Source: Rhodobacterales bacterium UBA3089 (GTDB lineage: Bacteria; Pseudomonadota; Alphaproteobacteria; Rhodobacterales; Rhodobacteraceae). Taken from it: a stretch of 21,210 nucleotides of DNA. Made by a program: the position numbers and the translations under genes. The notes beneath the pieces are model-generated. The model had not been told where the DNA came from. It ran no database searches and was given only the letters and a program-made list of their open reading frames with translations. Shown here one piece after another: positions 1-7,810 of this stretch (position 1 is the stretch's first letter; every line of letters begins with the position of its first letter). The stretch covers positions 1 through 21,210 of the forward strand of contig DFBD01000254.1 of the NCBI GenBank assembly GCA_002367255.1, in the 5' to 3' direction.

Positions 1-253
1 GCTGGGTCTCCAAATCCTGAACCAATACTCGGGTACGGTCCCATTCTACATAGGAACGCGACCGGGCAATCGTGGACAGCCGTTTACGGATGTCGCGGGC
101 AACCTCCTTGGGTCCAAGCGTACCGGCAAGTTCAAGGCGCAGGTGCCGTTTGGCAGCAGCATTGCCGGTGCTGATCTCGATCAGCAGTTCTGCCAGACGC
201 GCGGCACCCAGCGCCTCGAGGTTCTTTGCGTTCAGAGTTTTCTTTGAAGCCAT
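1..253 (-). CDS. DUF6880-type hypothetical protein, N-terminal part only
   Basis: The gene starts at 253 and runs off the left edge, so only about 84 N-terminal residues are visible. They begin MASKKTLNAKNLEALGAARL, followed by a helical, basic stretch with a KRHLRLELAG segment and a second segment around RDIRKRLSTIARSRSYVEW. From memory this pattern is typical of the DUF6880 family of alphaproteobacteria, whose function is not known. The frame is open to the window edge and the codon use looks coding. It points away from the integrase to its right and shares no operon with anything visible. Family assignment is by recall of the N-terminal pattern and was not tested by search. Confidence 0.7.
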   Translation of the reverse strand, partial: MASKKTLNAKNLEALGAARLAELLIEISTGNAAAKRHLRLELAGTLGPKEVARDIRKRLSTIARSRSYVEWDRTRVLVQDLETQ

Positions 254-469
254 CAGGTCAGAATCCGTCGTTGTAAGTTGCCGGCAGCAGCGCAGTCGCG
301 AGAAGATAGCGCAAATATGGGGATATGAAACCACACCCGATATGTCTTCGCGCCGCACGATTTACGCACGCCCACGCAGGTTTTCCTTTTTCTTCGCTTT
401 TTCAATGGGTTCGTTGACTGCGTCCAGATGATCAGCACTGTGGTCTCGAACCAACCCAACGGATTAGCC

Positions 470-1623
470 ATGCCCAAACTGACCAAACGCAAGATCGACG
501 CTGCCGAAGCGCAGGAGAAGGAATACTTCATCTGGGACGATACCTTGCCCGATTTCGGATTGCGGGTGCTGCCAAGCGGGCGGAAGAGTTACATCGTCCA
601 GTACCGCGCCGGACGGCGGGCCCGGCGCATGAGTCTGGGGCCTAAAACGGTATTGGCCTGTGAACAAGCTCGCGGGCAGGCAATCACCATCCTTGCTGCC
701 GTGCGCAAAGGCGAAGACCCCTCAGCCGATCGCGCCGCCCAGCGCAACGCCCTCAACATGACGGAACTTGCGGGACGGTTCGATGCGGAGCACATCTCGG
801 TGCGTTTGAAGGAAAGCACGGCAACGGAATACCGCCGTAACCTTCGCCGCTTCATTCTCCCGGCACTCGGTCGGTTGATCGTAGCCGAGGTCACCCGTGC
901 CGATATATCGAAGTTCCACCACGACCTTCGCCACATCCCCTATCAGGCCAACCGGTGCCTCGAGGTTCTTTCGAAGATGTTCAACCTTGCCGAAATGTGG
1001 GGCCTGCGCCCGGACGGGTCCAACCCCCGCAAACACATCCGTAAGTACCCAGAGGAGAAACGGGAACGTTTCCTGAGTACGGCTGAGTTGCGCCGCATCG
1101 GCGAAGTGCTGCGGGAAATGGAAACTGAAGGCCTTGAATTGCCCTCCGCCATACTTGCGGCCCGGTTGCTGATCCTGACCGGTTGCCGCCTTGGGGAAAT
1201 CATGACGCTCCGTTGGGAGTTTCTGGACCTGGCCGAAAAGATGCTGCGCCTGCCGGATCCCAAAACCGGTGCCAAACTGGTTCATCTCGGTCAACCTGCG
1301 GTCGATTTGCTCGCCGGTGCCCGGCCTATCAAGGACAATCCGTGGGTCATCGCTGGCACCCTCAAAGGTAAGCATCTGAGCGATCTCCAGCCCTTCTGGC
1401 AGCGTGTCCGTGCCCGGGCAGGCCTCAAGGACTACGGGTCCACGATCTGCGCCACACATTCGCCTCGACTGCCGTTGCGTCCGGTCAGGGACTTCCGATG
1501 ATCGGCAAGTTGCTTGGGCACACTCAGGTTCAGACGACCGCGCGCTATGCACATCTGGCGGCGGAACCGGTGAGAAATGCGGCAGATTCGGTTGCGACGT
1601 CGCTGAGGGATGCGCTTGGGTAG
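470..1623 (+). pseudogene. Tyrosine-type site-specific integrase, frameshifted
   Basis: This is a phage/island integrase with an N-terminal Arm-DNA-binding domain (residues about 1-95), a core-binding domain (about 98-180) and a C-terminal catalytic domain. The first catalytic Arg lies in LTGCRLGEI (Arg240). The reading frame then shifts at about 1430-1436, where one base appears to be missing: frame 1 ends at 1501 in a nonsense tail, while the next frame continues with HDLRHTF, LLGHTQVQTTARYAHL and a stop at 1621-1623. Restoring one base gives about 384 residues, the normal family length. As read, the protein lacks the second catalytic Arg, the His and the Tyr nucleophile, so it should be inactive. 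The start at 470 (MPKLTKRKID) fits the family better than an in-frame ATG at 428. A sequencing error is the alternative explanation. Confidence 0.85.
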
Positions 1624-1685
1624 ACTGGCCAGCTGTCAGCAGATTGTTGGGAGCCAAATCCTCGCCCATCAACAAGCGCACCTTT

Positions 1686-2072
1686 TCAGTCGCCCGCCAC
1701 ATCCTGATTGTGCCTAATGGTCTGTAAGAACGCCTCGTCAATATCCGGATCGTCCCACTTCCCGGCCGCAGACATCCAGCGCGTTATCTGTTCGTGAAAC
1801 TGCAGATCGTCCGTGCTCATGTGAAACGTGTACAGCGGGTTGACGATCTGCCGCATCAGGTCCCGCATGGCGTCGTCATCGAAATGCGAAACCTCCTTCC
1901 ATGGGATTTGCCGACCGGTAGCATCGATGACCACGACATCTGAGTAATCGCCGGTTTCGCTTATCGGCACGATGCCCGCGTGGATGCCTTCAAGCATCGT
2001 GTTTCGTACACACATCATGCCCAGGATCTTGGCCAGGTTTGCAGCAATGCGTTTTTCATCAGCGTCATTCAT
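1686..2072 (-). CDS. Conserved hypothetical protein, 128 aa
   Basis: A soluble, acidic protein with no signal peptide or membrane segment. It has an N-terminal helix (EKRIAANLAKILGMMCVRNT), a central strand-rich part (GDYSDVVVIDATGRQIPW) and a C-terminal helical part rich in Asp and Trp. Codon use looks genuine and the frame is open over its full length. I do not recognise a named family; I recall similar small proteins near integrases in Rhodobacterales, which fits its place next to the broken integrase, but this is memory and not a search. The Shine-Dalgarno signal before the ATG at 2072 is weak. It converges with the integrase, 62 bases apart. Confidence 0.6.
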   Translation of the reverse strand: MNDADEKRIAANLAKILGMMCVRNTMLEGIHAGIVPISETGDYSDVVVIDATGRQIPWKEVSHFDDDAMRDLMRQIVNPLYTFHMSTDDLQFHEQITRWMSAAGKWDDPDIDEAFLQTIRHNQDVAGD

Positions 2073-2608
2073 GAGTGTGTTGTACCAGCAAAAAGAACCT
2101 GGGCCTATGCAGCCTAATTTTTCTCTGGCACTGGACTATCAAGATGGCCACAGTGAGCTATGTGTTCCATCCGGATGATCACATTGACCCTCGCCGTTGG
2201 GCATTATTCGTGGCAAGAACAATCCTGACGGAAATGCGGGATGGAACAACTATGTTCGCGACGAAAGGCCATAGCCCGAACAATCCCCGACCCGCGCGAG
2301 GCATCAGTTCACAATCGACCGAAAAGGCGAACATCCGGTCATTCACCTGTCTGACTAAATGGGCTGGGTGCACGCAGGCGGCTATACTGGGTTCAACGGC
2401 CTGCTCGACCACAACGGCGATGCGGGTGCGTTGAATACGCCACACCGAGAATGGCTTGTTCAACCCTATTTCACTGCAACGTAAACAGTGCTGGTATTCT
2501 ATTCAGAGAATGCCAGTATATACTGAGTATACTTTGAAAATACCCTGTATGAAGGCCCAAACGTCGCAATAATCGTGCCAACGGTTTGACAAAAGAAAGA
2601 TTGAGAGA
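2073..2608. other. Gene-poor stretch with possible decayed coding DNA
   Basis: No convincing intact gene is present. The plus strand has short protein-like pieces in different frames: MATVSYVFHPDDHIDPRRWA from about 2144, NNPDGNAGWNNYVRDERP from about 2218, and MGWVHAGGYTGFNGLLDHNG from about 2358. Such pieces, split by stops and frame changes, suggest a degraded gene, but I cannot name its family. The last 150 bases are AT-rich and carry nested palindromes, probably the regulatory region of the next gene. Confidence 0.35.
2491..2533. repeat. Nested inverted repeats upstream of the PagL-like gene
   Basis: Three inverted repeats follow each other. CTGGTATTCT (2491-2500) pairs with AGAATGCCAG (2507-2516) with one mismatch and a 6-base loop. 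CAGTATATACTG (2514-2525) is a perfect 12-base palindrome. AGTATACT (2526-2533) is a perfect 8-base palindrome. They lie 76-118 bases before the GTG at 2609 in an AT-rich leader. They could be operators of a dimeric regulator or the ends of a small lost element; the sequence alone does not decide. Confidence 0.55.
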
Positions 2609-3157
2609 GTGTTATCTGAACCTCGCTGTGGATTTTTTTCCATACCCACTAGAAGCCTGTGGAAAATCACGGCAACTCTTGCAGTTACGGCTTTCTTGGC
2701 AGTCGCATGGTCGCCAATGGTAAATGCCCAATCCATAATTTTGGGGGCCGGGTACACAAAGTTTGTCGAAAACAAGGCAACTAACTACCCCATTTATTCG
2801 TTGGAATACCAATTCGCGCCTTTCAAATCGATCGGAAACTGGGAATTTGGTGCCGGAGCGGATTTGGCGGCTGATGCCAACGGTGACAGTCATGTCGGAG
2901 TTGGATTGTTTACATACTATGACTTCCAAAATCGATGGTTTGCAGAAGCCAGCGTGATGCCGGGCGCATATTTCAATGGCTCGGATGAGAACTGGTTGGG
3001 CGGGTATTTCCAGATACGGAACCTAGTGGCCATTGGCTATTCGTTGGACAACCGCAATAGTCTTTCATTTGCGTTTATGCATTTGTCGAATGCGAACACA
3101 ACCGAATATAACCCAGGTATGAACTCGTTGCTGCTGCGCTGGCGTATTCGCTACTAA
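2609..3157 (+). CDS. PagL-like lipid A 3-O-deacylase / acyloxyacyl hydrolase family outer-membrane protein
   Basis: Family members are outer-membrane beta-barrel esterases that remove the 3-O-acyl chain from lipid A. The protein has 182 residues from a GTG start. A signal peptide ends near SPMVNA|QS, and alternating aromatic and small residues typical of beta-barrel strands follow. The C-terminus has the family motif FAFMHLSNAN, with the His and Ser that form the PagL catalytic pair, and it ends with an aromatic residue (RWRIRY), as outer-membrane barrels do. The third catalytic residue of PagL, a Glu 14 residues after the His, is Asn here by simple spacing; a Glu lies earlier, in TTEYNPG. 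The start is uncertain: GTG 2609 follows a GAGAGA run, and the region before the signal peptide is unusually long. The gene stands alone in AT-rich DNA, which suggests acquisition. Confidence 0.75.
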   Translation: MLSEPRCGFFSIPTRSLWKITATLAVTAFLAVAWSPMVNAQSIILGAGYTKFVENKATNYPIYSLEYQFAPFKSIGNWEFGAGADLAADANGDSHVGVGLFTYYDFQNRWFAEASVMPGAYFNGSDENWLGGYFQIRNLVAIGYSLDNRNSLSFAFMHLSNANTTEYNPGMNSLLLRWRIRY

Positions 3158-3281
3158 GACCAAACCCTAAAGTGTCCGTTTTGATCAAAAAAGGCCGAGT
3201 GGCGTCGACTTGGCGGCAGTTCTCAGTTGTGAAATCGGCTTAGTTGAAGGCATGCGTGCAGAAATGTGAACTGAGCCGACC

Positions 3282-3395
3282 TTCGCAGACACCATCCTTG
3301 ATCGGGCCGTTCACAACGCCTGCCGCCTCAATCTCGACGGCCAGCATATGAGAAAAGCCAGAGACAAGAGATTTGACGAACGGCCCGTCATCTGA
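3282..3395 (+). pseudogene. C-terminal remnant of IS21-family istB (transposition helper ATPase)
   Basis: An open stretch of 37 codons ending in TGA reads FADTILDRAVHNACRLNLDG and then QHMRKARDKRFDERPVI. IstB proteins of IS21-type elements end with this kind of sequence (ILDRxVHNAxRxxLxGxSMRK). The Walker motifs and everything else upstream are missing, and no istA is seen. It is therefore the tail of a lost insertion sequence, left at the upstream edge of the biosynthetic cluster. Confidence 0.7.
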
Positions 3396-3644
3396 CACTG
3401 GAACCGAACTCCTCAAAACAGCGTTTCAAAGGTGGCCGCAAACCCCGGCTTAGGTGAACGGATGTCGCTGAAATAGGTGGTTGGATACTCTGGAATGCAC
3501 ATTTACAACGCACAATTCCCGCAATCAGCGTTGAGAGCCTAGACGCCGATGTTGAAAATGATGGAATGGAATAGCCAAAAAGCTGGCATTGTTCAGGAAA
3601 CGACCATATTACCTGACAGGATGTGGTACGAGCGTGTAGTCTGG

Positions 3645-3673
3645 TAGAAATAGCGATATTCTGAGTATATGAT
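3645..3673 (+). promoter_or_regulatory. Weak sigma70-like promoter candidate for the first cluster unit
   Basis: TAGAAA (3645-3650) and TATGAT (3668-3673) are 17 bases apart. The -10 box matches 5 of 6 consensus bases and the -35 box 4 of 6. It lies about 75 bases before the ACP start, in the only sizeable leader of this unit. This is a pattern match only. Confidence 0.3.
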
Positions 3674-3675
3674 AA

Positions 3676-3691
3676 CCGGGACGTTACCCGG
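3676..3691. promoter_or_regulatory. Inverted repeat just after the candidate promoter
   Basis: CCGGG (3676-3680) and CCCGG (3687-3691) flank a 6-base loop, directly after the candidate -10 box. Its place fits an operator or a small hairpin in the 5' leader. The arms are short, so chance cannot be excluded. Confidence 0.3.
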
Positions 3692-3747
3692 AAAATGGGG
3701 CAAATCGGAACGCCTCTGGACGTGTGAATTTCAAGGGAATTCTGACG

Positions 3748-4035
3748 ATGAAAGACCAGAATAGTAGTGAAAATAACGAGGCACTTCAGATTGAAGTGGC
3801 CGAACTTATCGTCGACTCGCTCGCGCTGGAGGATATCAAGGCGTCGGAAATCGACCATAATGCATCGTTGTTCGGAGATGGTCTTAGCCTGGATTCCATT
3901 GACGCGCTGGAAATCGCGTTTTCCATTAGCGAAAAGTACGGGTTTAAACTGCGCTCGGACGACGAACGCAACGAAGAGATTTTCTCTTGCGTCAGATCTC
4001 TTGCCCGTCATATCGCTGAAAACCGCGTAACGTGA
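3748..4035 (+). CDS. Acyl carrier protein
   Basis: A 95-residue acidic ACP that would hold the growing polyene chain on a phosphopantetheine arm. The attachment site is Ser50 in GLSLDSIDALEIA, the usual D-S-[IL] motif, followed by the conserved helix III region. The ATG at 3748 follows AAGGGA by 9 bases; a GTG at 3724 is in frame but has no better signal. In known APE clusters this position is held by two ACPs (ApeE, ApeF), while here only one is present. Its stop overlaps the next start as GTGA, so translation is coupled to the membrane protein. Confidence 0.9.
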   Translation: MKDQNSSENNEALQIEVAELIVDSLALEDIKASEIDHNASLFGDGLSLDSIDALEIAFSISEKYGFKLRSDDERNEEIFSCVRSLARHIAENRVT

Positions 4036-4670
4036 TCCCTGCACTTGGCAAGGTGACCGGCGGCTGGAAGGCCGCTGCCATTGTCGCGCTCCTTGCCGTT
4101 TGCCTGATAATTTCCCCGCTGTTGTTCAATGTGGTGTTCGGCTTGACCGTTGTCAGAGCATTTTCGCTGTTTTTGTCGAATGTATGCGACTGTCCGCAAG
4201 CGGCGCACTACGTCTCCATTTTCGCAAGCATGTCTGTAGTGGTGATCGCCTTTCGCTACCCGCAAGTGCCCCTTTGGCCGTATCTAGCGATTGTCGCGGC
4301 AAATCTGGTTGTTGCTTACGCCTTCGGAAACAGGTTGTTCAAAGGAATGCCATCCATTCTTTATCAGTTCGTGAAGTTGGCCCACGGTGGCCCCGAACCG
4401 TCTGCTGAATTTGCGTTGTTTCTTAAACGCCAATGTGCCGTGTGGACCCTGTTTGGTCTGGCCTCGGCTGGCTTGGGTGTCTCGTCCATTGTTTGGGGGG
4501 CGTTTCGACCATATGCCAACAATCTACTGGCGACGTTGTTTGTCACACAAGCGATCTGGTTCATTCTTTCGCACAAAATTGCGGCGCGCCGGTATGCTCG
4601 CCCCGAGAAATGGCAGCGATCACTACAGTTGATGTCGAACCGGGACGTCTGGAAAAATCTGGATTTCTAG
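4032..4670 (+). CDS. COG4648-like integral membrane protein of APE clusters
   Basis: A 212-residue inner-membrane protein starting at GTG 4032, overlapping the ACP stop by four bases. Hydrophobic segments lie near residues 14-40, 60-75, 80-100, 133-157 and 162-180; the C-terminal tail is basic (AARRYARPEKWQRSLQ). Proteins of this kind lie between the ACP and the AMP-dependent ligase in aryl-polyene clusters (the ApeG place, COG4648); their biochemical role is not established. The context argues for a part in anchoring or moving the polyene intermediate. The family name rests on position and topology more than on a motif. Confidence 0.7.
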   Translation: MIPALGKVTGGWKAAAIVALLAVCLIISPLLFNVVFGLTVVRAFSLFLSNVCDCPQAAHYVSIFASMSVVVIAFRYPQVPLWPYLAIVAANLVVAYAFGNRLFKGMPSILYQFVKLAHGGPEPSAEFALFLKRQCAVWTLFGLASAGLGVSSIVWGAFRPYANNLLATLFVTQAIWFILSHKIAARRYARPEKWQRSLQLMSNRDVWKNLDF

Positions 4671-4672
4671 GT

Positions 4673-6022
4673 ATGAACTCGACCAAAAACAGGCTGTTCT
4701 TCTCGAAAGAGGGTGTTGTGGGCCAGGATCAGTTTGCGGCGAATCTGAACCCACTTCGCAAGCTTCTCATGCCGGCGTCTCTTGTGTGCAACCTGCAACA
4801 GGATCGCTATCTCTTCTCTCTCGGGATCGTCGCCACCCTGCTGAACAATCAAACGACGGTACTTCCACCATCGCTAGCCCCGCAAGCCATTGTGGCCTCG
4901 ATGTCAGGCGCGCGCGACCCGGTGATCTTTGCCGCTGCCCCGGACAATGACAATATTGCCCGGCGTATCAGCTTTGACGGGACCGAAATGACATCTGTCG
5001 GGCATGAGGATTTCCGGTCGAGCCTTAAAGACGCGCGCGCCGAAATTCGTGTCTTCAGTTCGGGGACGACAAAACACCCGGAATGCAATGTCAAAACCTG
5101 GAGCATGCTGCGAGGTGGGGCGGCGATAACGGATCAGATCCTGCAAGGGCTGGATGTCGAACCGGACAGCCTGGCACTCATTGGAACCACACCGCACGGG
5201 CACATGTTCGGCCTTGAGGCGACGGTCTTTGCTGCGCTTGGTTTTGGCCATTGCGTGTATCGGGATACCGTATTTTATCCGGCAGACCTTGAGGCCGCCA
5301 CAAAAGTAGCACGAGAATTGGGTTTTTCGAAACTGGTTCTGGTCACTAGCCCTGCCCATCTTCGGTTTCTTGAATCTACTATTTTGGCTACACCGGAAAT
5401 CTGTTGCGTGCTTTCTGCGACGGCCCCTTTGTCCCGCGCGCAGGCGGAAAGGATCGAAGCCAGGGGAGGGGTGAAAGTCATGGAGATCTACGGAAGCACC
5501 GAGACAGGCTCGCTCGCATTCCGCAGAACAACCCAAGACGAGACCTGGACGCCGGCGGCAGGATTCCGGCTTGTGTCCGGTACCGCGACTGGTTGCACGG
5601 CAGGGGCACCCCACCTGCCTGAACCAGTTTTGCTGGGTGATGACGTTGACCTTCGCCCGGACGGTCATTTCAAACTGTTGGGCCGCACCGGCGACATAGT
5701 CAGCATCCGTGGCAAACGCAACAGAGTATCGGCCCTGAACGCAATCCTAGTAGAGGTGTCCGAAATTTCGGATGGCATTTTTCTGCACTCAAAACGTGAG
5801 AGCAACGATCTGCTCGCCATTGCGGCTGTACCAGCTTTGGACAATGCGTTGTCCGAAACCGTTATCAAAGTGGCCATTCGAAAGCATCTTCTGCGGTATG
5901 TGGATCCCGCCTTTGTTCCAAAGAAAATCCTTATCCAGAAGGAAATCCCCCGAACCCCAACCGGCAAGGTGCGGAACGAAAAAATCGACGAGCTAGCCAA
6001 ACAGGCTGGGATTTCAGGATAG
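4673..6022 (+). CDS. AMP-forming acyl/aryl ligase (starter-unit activation, ApeH-like)
   Basis: An adenylate-forming enzyme of 449 residues. It is expected to activate an aryl acid (4-hydroxybenzoate-like in characterised APE systems) with ATP and load it on the ACP. Visible motifs are the P-loop FSSGTTKHP (128-136), YGSTETGS (273-280), GRTGD (337-341) and the C-terminal PTGK with catalytic Lys432. The N-terminal domain is short for the superfamily, as is usual for APE ligases. The start at 4673 lies two bases after the preceding stop; an in-frame ATG at 4610 is possible but would overlap the membrane protein gene. The actual substrate cannot be read from the sequence, and no gene making an aryl acid is in the window. 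It corresponds in position to ApeH. Confidence 0.85.
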   Translation: MNSTKNRLFFSKEGVVGQDQFAANLNPLRKLLMPASLVCNLQQDRYLFSLGIVATLLNNQTTVLPPSLAPQAIVASMSGARDPVIFAAAPDNDNIARRISFDGTEMTSVGHEDFRSSLKDARAEIRVFSSGTTKHPECNVKTWSMLRGGAAITDQILQGLDVEPDSLALIGTTPHGHMFGLEATVFAALGFGHCVYRDTVFYPADLEAATKVARELGFSKLVLVTSPAHLRFLESTILATPEICCVLSATAPLSRAQAERIEARGGVKVMEIYGSTETGSLAFRRTTQDETWTPAAGFRLVSGTATGCTAGAPHLPEPVLLGDDVDLRPDGHFKLLGRTGDIVSIRGKRNRVSALNAILVEVSEISDGIFLHSKRESNDLLAIAAVPALDNALSETVIKVAIRKHLLRYVDPAFVPKKILIQKEIPRTPTGKVRNEKIDELAKQAGISG

Positions 6023-6041
6023 ATGCCCCGACCGAAGCAGG

Positions 6042-6851
6042 CTAAACCTGATGCGGTTTGGTCGAAACATTCATCAGCGCGTCGGCTTCGGTTCGCACGC
6101 GGCGCTCCAACTTCAAAGCGAATTCCTCTGGGTTTCCACCGGCCTCGATAGGTGGCAGAATCCTGAGCGTGATGGTTCCGGGATGCTTTGTGGCAAACCC
6201 GGACGGCCACCACAGCCCTGCATCCGTGACAAACGGCACAACCTTCGCATTGCAATGCTTGTAGAGCGTCTCGAAGCCTCTGGCATATGGGCGCGTCTCG
6301 CCAATGGGCACCCGCGCGCCTTCCGGGAAAATCACGATGCTTCGCCCTTCCCGAATTGACGCTTTTCCACCTTTCAGAAGGTGGCGAATGTTGCGACCGG
6401 GTGTTTCCGGGGCAACAACGATCATGGGGGCGTATTTCAAGCCCCATCCAAACACCGGGATCGACATGGCCGCGCGTTTGGTCACAATATTGACGTCGGG
6501 AATCAGAACAGTCATGAAAATCGATTCCCAGGCGGTCTGGTGATTGCCCATGAAGATGACAGGCTCATCAGGTATGTTTTCCAGCCCCTCCAGCCTAAAG
6601 TTCACTCCTGCGATAAATTTTGCCCCATAGATAAAGCAACTGGACCAGAACCGAAGAATCCATCGCACCTGCTTTGGCTTTCTGTTCCAATTGAAGTAGA
6701 TCGCTATCAATATGCCCAACAGCAGCGTTACGAGGAACACGAACCCCTCAAATGCACGGGTTCTCAGAAAAGGCAGAATATCCCTAGAACCTCCAAGCGG
6801 CGACGGGGGTCTGACTTTTGCACTCGATTGCATCGTGTTCCGCACCTGCAT
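6042..6851 (-). CDS. PlsC-type 1-acylglycerol-3-phosphate O-acyltransferase
   Basis: A membrane-bound lysophospholipid acyltransferase of about 269 residues. One N-terminal membrane segment lies near residues 35-54. Motif I reads NHQTAWES, with His104 and Glu109 (HX4E, where classical PlsC has HX4D); motif III is FPEGAR (175-180). Family members move acyl chains from acyl-ACP or acyl-CoA to a glycerol phosphate acceptor. It is convergent with the ligase gene (19 bases between stops) and divergent from the methyltransferase gene, so it is the only cluster gene on the minus strand. ATG 6851 follows a GGGAAC signal; ATG 6833 is an alternative. A role in building the lipid part of the product is inferred from position; it could instead be a housekeeping paralogue inserted here. 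Confidence 0.85.
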   Translation of the reverse strand: MQVRNTMQSSAKVRPPSPLGGSRDILPFLRTRAFEGFVFLVTLLLGILIAIYFNWNRKPKQVRWILRFWSSCFIYGAKFIAGVNFRLEGLENIPDEPVIFMGNHQTAWESIFMTVLIPDVNIVTKRAAMSIPVFGWGLKYAPMIVVAPETPGRNIRHLLKGGKASIREGRSIVIFPEGARVPIGETRPYARGFETLYKHCNAKVVPFVTDAGLWWPSGFATKHPGTITLRILPPIEAGGNPEEFALKLERRVRTEADALMNVSTKPHQV

Positions 6852-7059
6852 GCTACGTTCCCAAGTTCGCTTTTCCTGTGATCTTCGGTACAATAAAATC
6901 AGGCGGATTCCAATTCCGACCTTTTCAAAAATGAAAAATACTGTTTCAAGGGCCGTCACAGGACAACAGGGTCGGCGCAACCGGGTCGGCGAAAGCATTT
7001 TGGCGCACTCAAGTTGGACCATTCATGTCACGCTGTTGATCAATAGGAGGTCGTCCGGG

Positions 7060-7794
7060 ATGACGGATCAGAGAAAGCCATTCGTGGTTGGTGCCTACTA
7101 CGAGTCGTCGGAAGACAAGCAGGCCTTCCTGCGCAAGGTTTTCGATGACACGGCCAAACACTACGAGGCCATTGCCAAATGGGGCTGGTTTGGGTCCGGC
7201 GACTGGTATCGCCGCGAGGCGCTTCGGCGCAATGGTGTAACTGCGGATATGCGGGTTCTCGATGTCGCCAGCGGGACCGGTCAGGTCGCGCGCGCCCTGA
7301 TGCAGATACTGAACAGCCCCGAACAGGTCGAGTGCGTTGAACCCTCGGCCGGAATGATTGAAGAATCAAAGAAGATCGTGCCGGTTGTCCATCATCAGGC
7401 CGCCGCCGAAAACCTACCTGTGGACAGCGAAAGTTTCGATTTCCTGACAATGGGGTTTGCCCTGCGTCACGTGGACAATCTTGAGACCAGTTTTCGCGAA
7501 TTCCGTCGTGTCCTGAAAGATGGTGGCACCGTGTTGATCATGGACGTCACTGTGCCCTCTGGAACAATCCCAAGGTTCTTTTTTCGTATGTATTTCAAAT
7601 ACCTGCTGCCGTTCTTCTCTGGGTTGCTGACTTGGGATAGAAACGTATTTCTTCTGATGAGATACTATTGGGATTCAATGGACCAGATGGTGGACATTGA
7701 TGGCATTCTGGAAAACCTGAGACGCGCGGGTTTTACCCAGGTACAACACAAGGCCCTGTTGGGGTGCTTTTCCGAATACACCGCACGCCGTTGA
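7060..7794 (+). CDS. UbiE/MenG-like class I SAM-dependent methyltransferase
   Basis: A soluble 244-residue methyltransferase. The SAM-binding motif I is LDVASGTG (67-74), followed by an acidic end of strand 2 (VECVEPSAGMIEESKK), and the later GFALRHVDN and EFRRVLKDGG segments are typical of the UbiE/MenG group. Known APE products from some bacteria carry ring or O-methyl groups, so methylation of the aryl head is a reasonable inference. The start at ATG 7060 is fixed by a perfect AGGAGG at 7045-7050. It opens the long second unit; the 208 bases between it and the divergent plsC-like gene must hold both promoters, though I could not place them. Confidence 0.88.
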   Translation: MTDQRKPFVVGAYYESSEDKQAFLRKVFDDTAKHYEAIAKWGWFGSGDWYRREALRRNGVTADMRVLDVASGTGQVARALMQILNSPEQVECVEPSAGMIEESKKIVPVVHHQAAAENLPVDSESFDFLTMGFALRHVDNLETSFREFRRVLKDGGTVLIMDVTVPSGTIPRFFFRMYFKYLLPFFSGLLTWDRNVFLLMRYYWDSMDQMVDIDGILENLRRAGFTQVQHKALLGCFSEYTARR

Positions 7795-7810
7795 AAGAGG
7801 GGCTTGTCGC

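Larger units (their letters stand above)
3158..3747. other. Intergenic region with IS21 remnant and cluster leader
   Basis: The first part (3158-3281) holds only a short A/T palindrome (CGTTTTGATCAAAA near 3179), which may help end transcription of the PagL-like gene. Then comes the istB remnant (3282-3395). The bases after it (about 3420-3480) have the GC-rich, repetitive look of an IS21 right end, but no clear terminal repeat could be fixed. From about 3480 to 3747 lies the AT-richer leader of the biosynthetic cluster, with a weak promoter and an inverted repeat. I see no further gene; the long antisense frame here is discussed under rejected items. Confidence 0.5.

Noticed and set aside
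213..971. Direct repeat GCCTCGAGGTTCTTT at 213-227 and 957-971 as possible att sites
   Set aside because: Both copies are in coding sequence (the DUF6880-type gene and the integrase), one of them inside the integrase itself, so an att pair is not plausible.
722..1741. Antisense open frame of 339 codons over the integrase
   Set aside because: The plus strand there encodes a recognisable integrase; the antisense product has no family pattern and is a GC-driven shadow.
3388..4044. Antisense open frame of 218 codons over the cluster leader and the ACP gene
   Set aside because: It covers the clear ACP gene on the other strand and its translation shows no domain pattern.
4904..5668. Antisense open frame of 254 codons over the ligase gene
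   Set aside because: The plus strand has all motifs of an adenylate-forming ligase; the antisense translation is rich in Arg and Cys without a fold pattern.
5665..6447. Minus-strand open frame of 260 codons across the ligase end and the PlsC-type gene
   Set aside because: It conflicts with two well-supported genes and has no recognisable motif.
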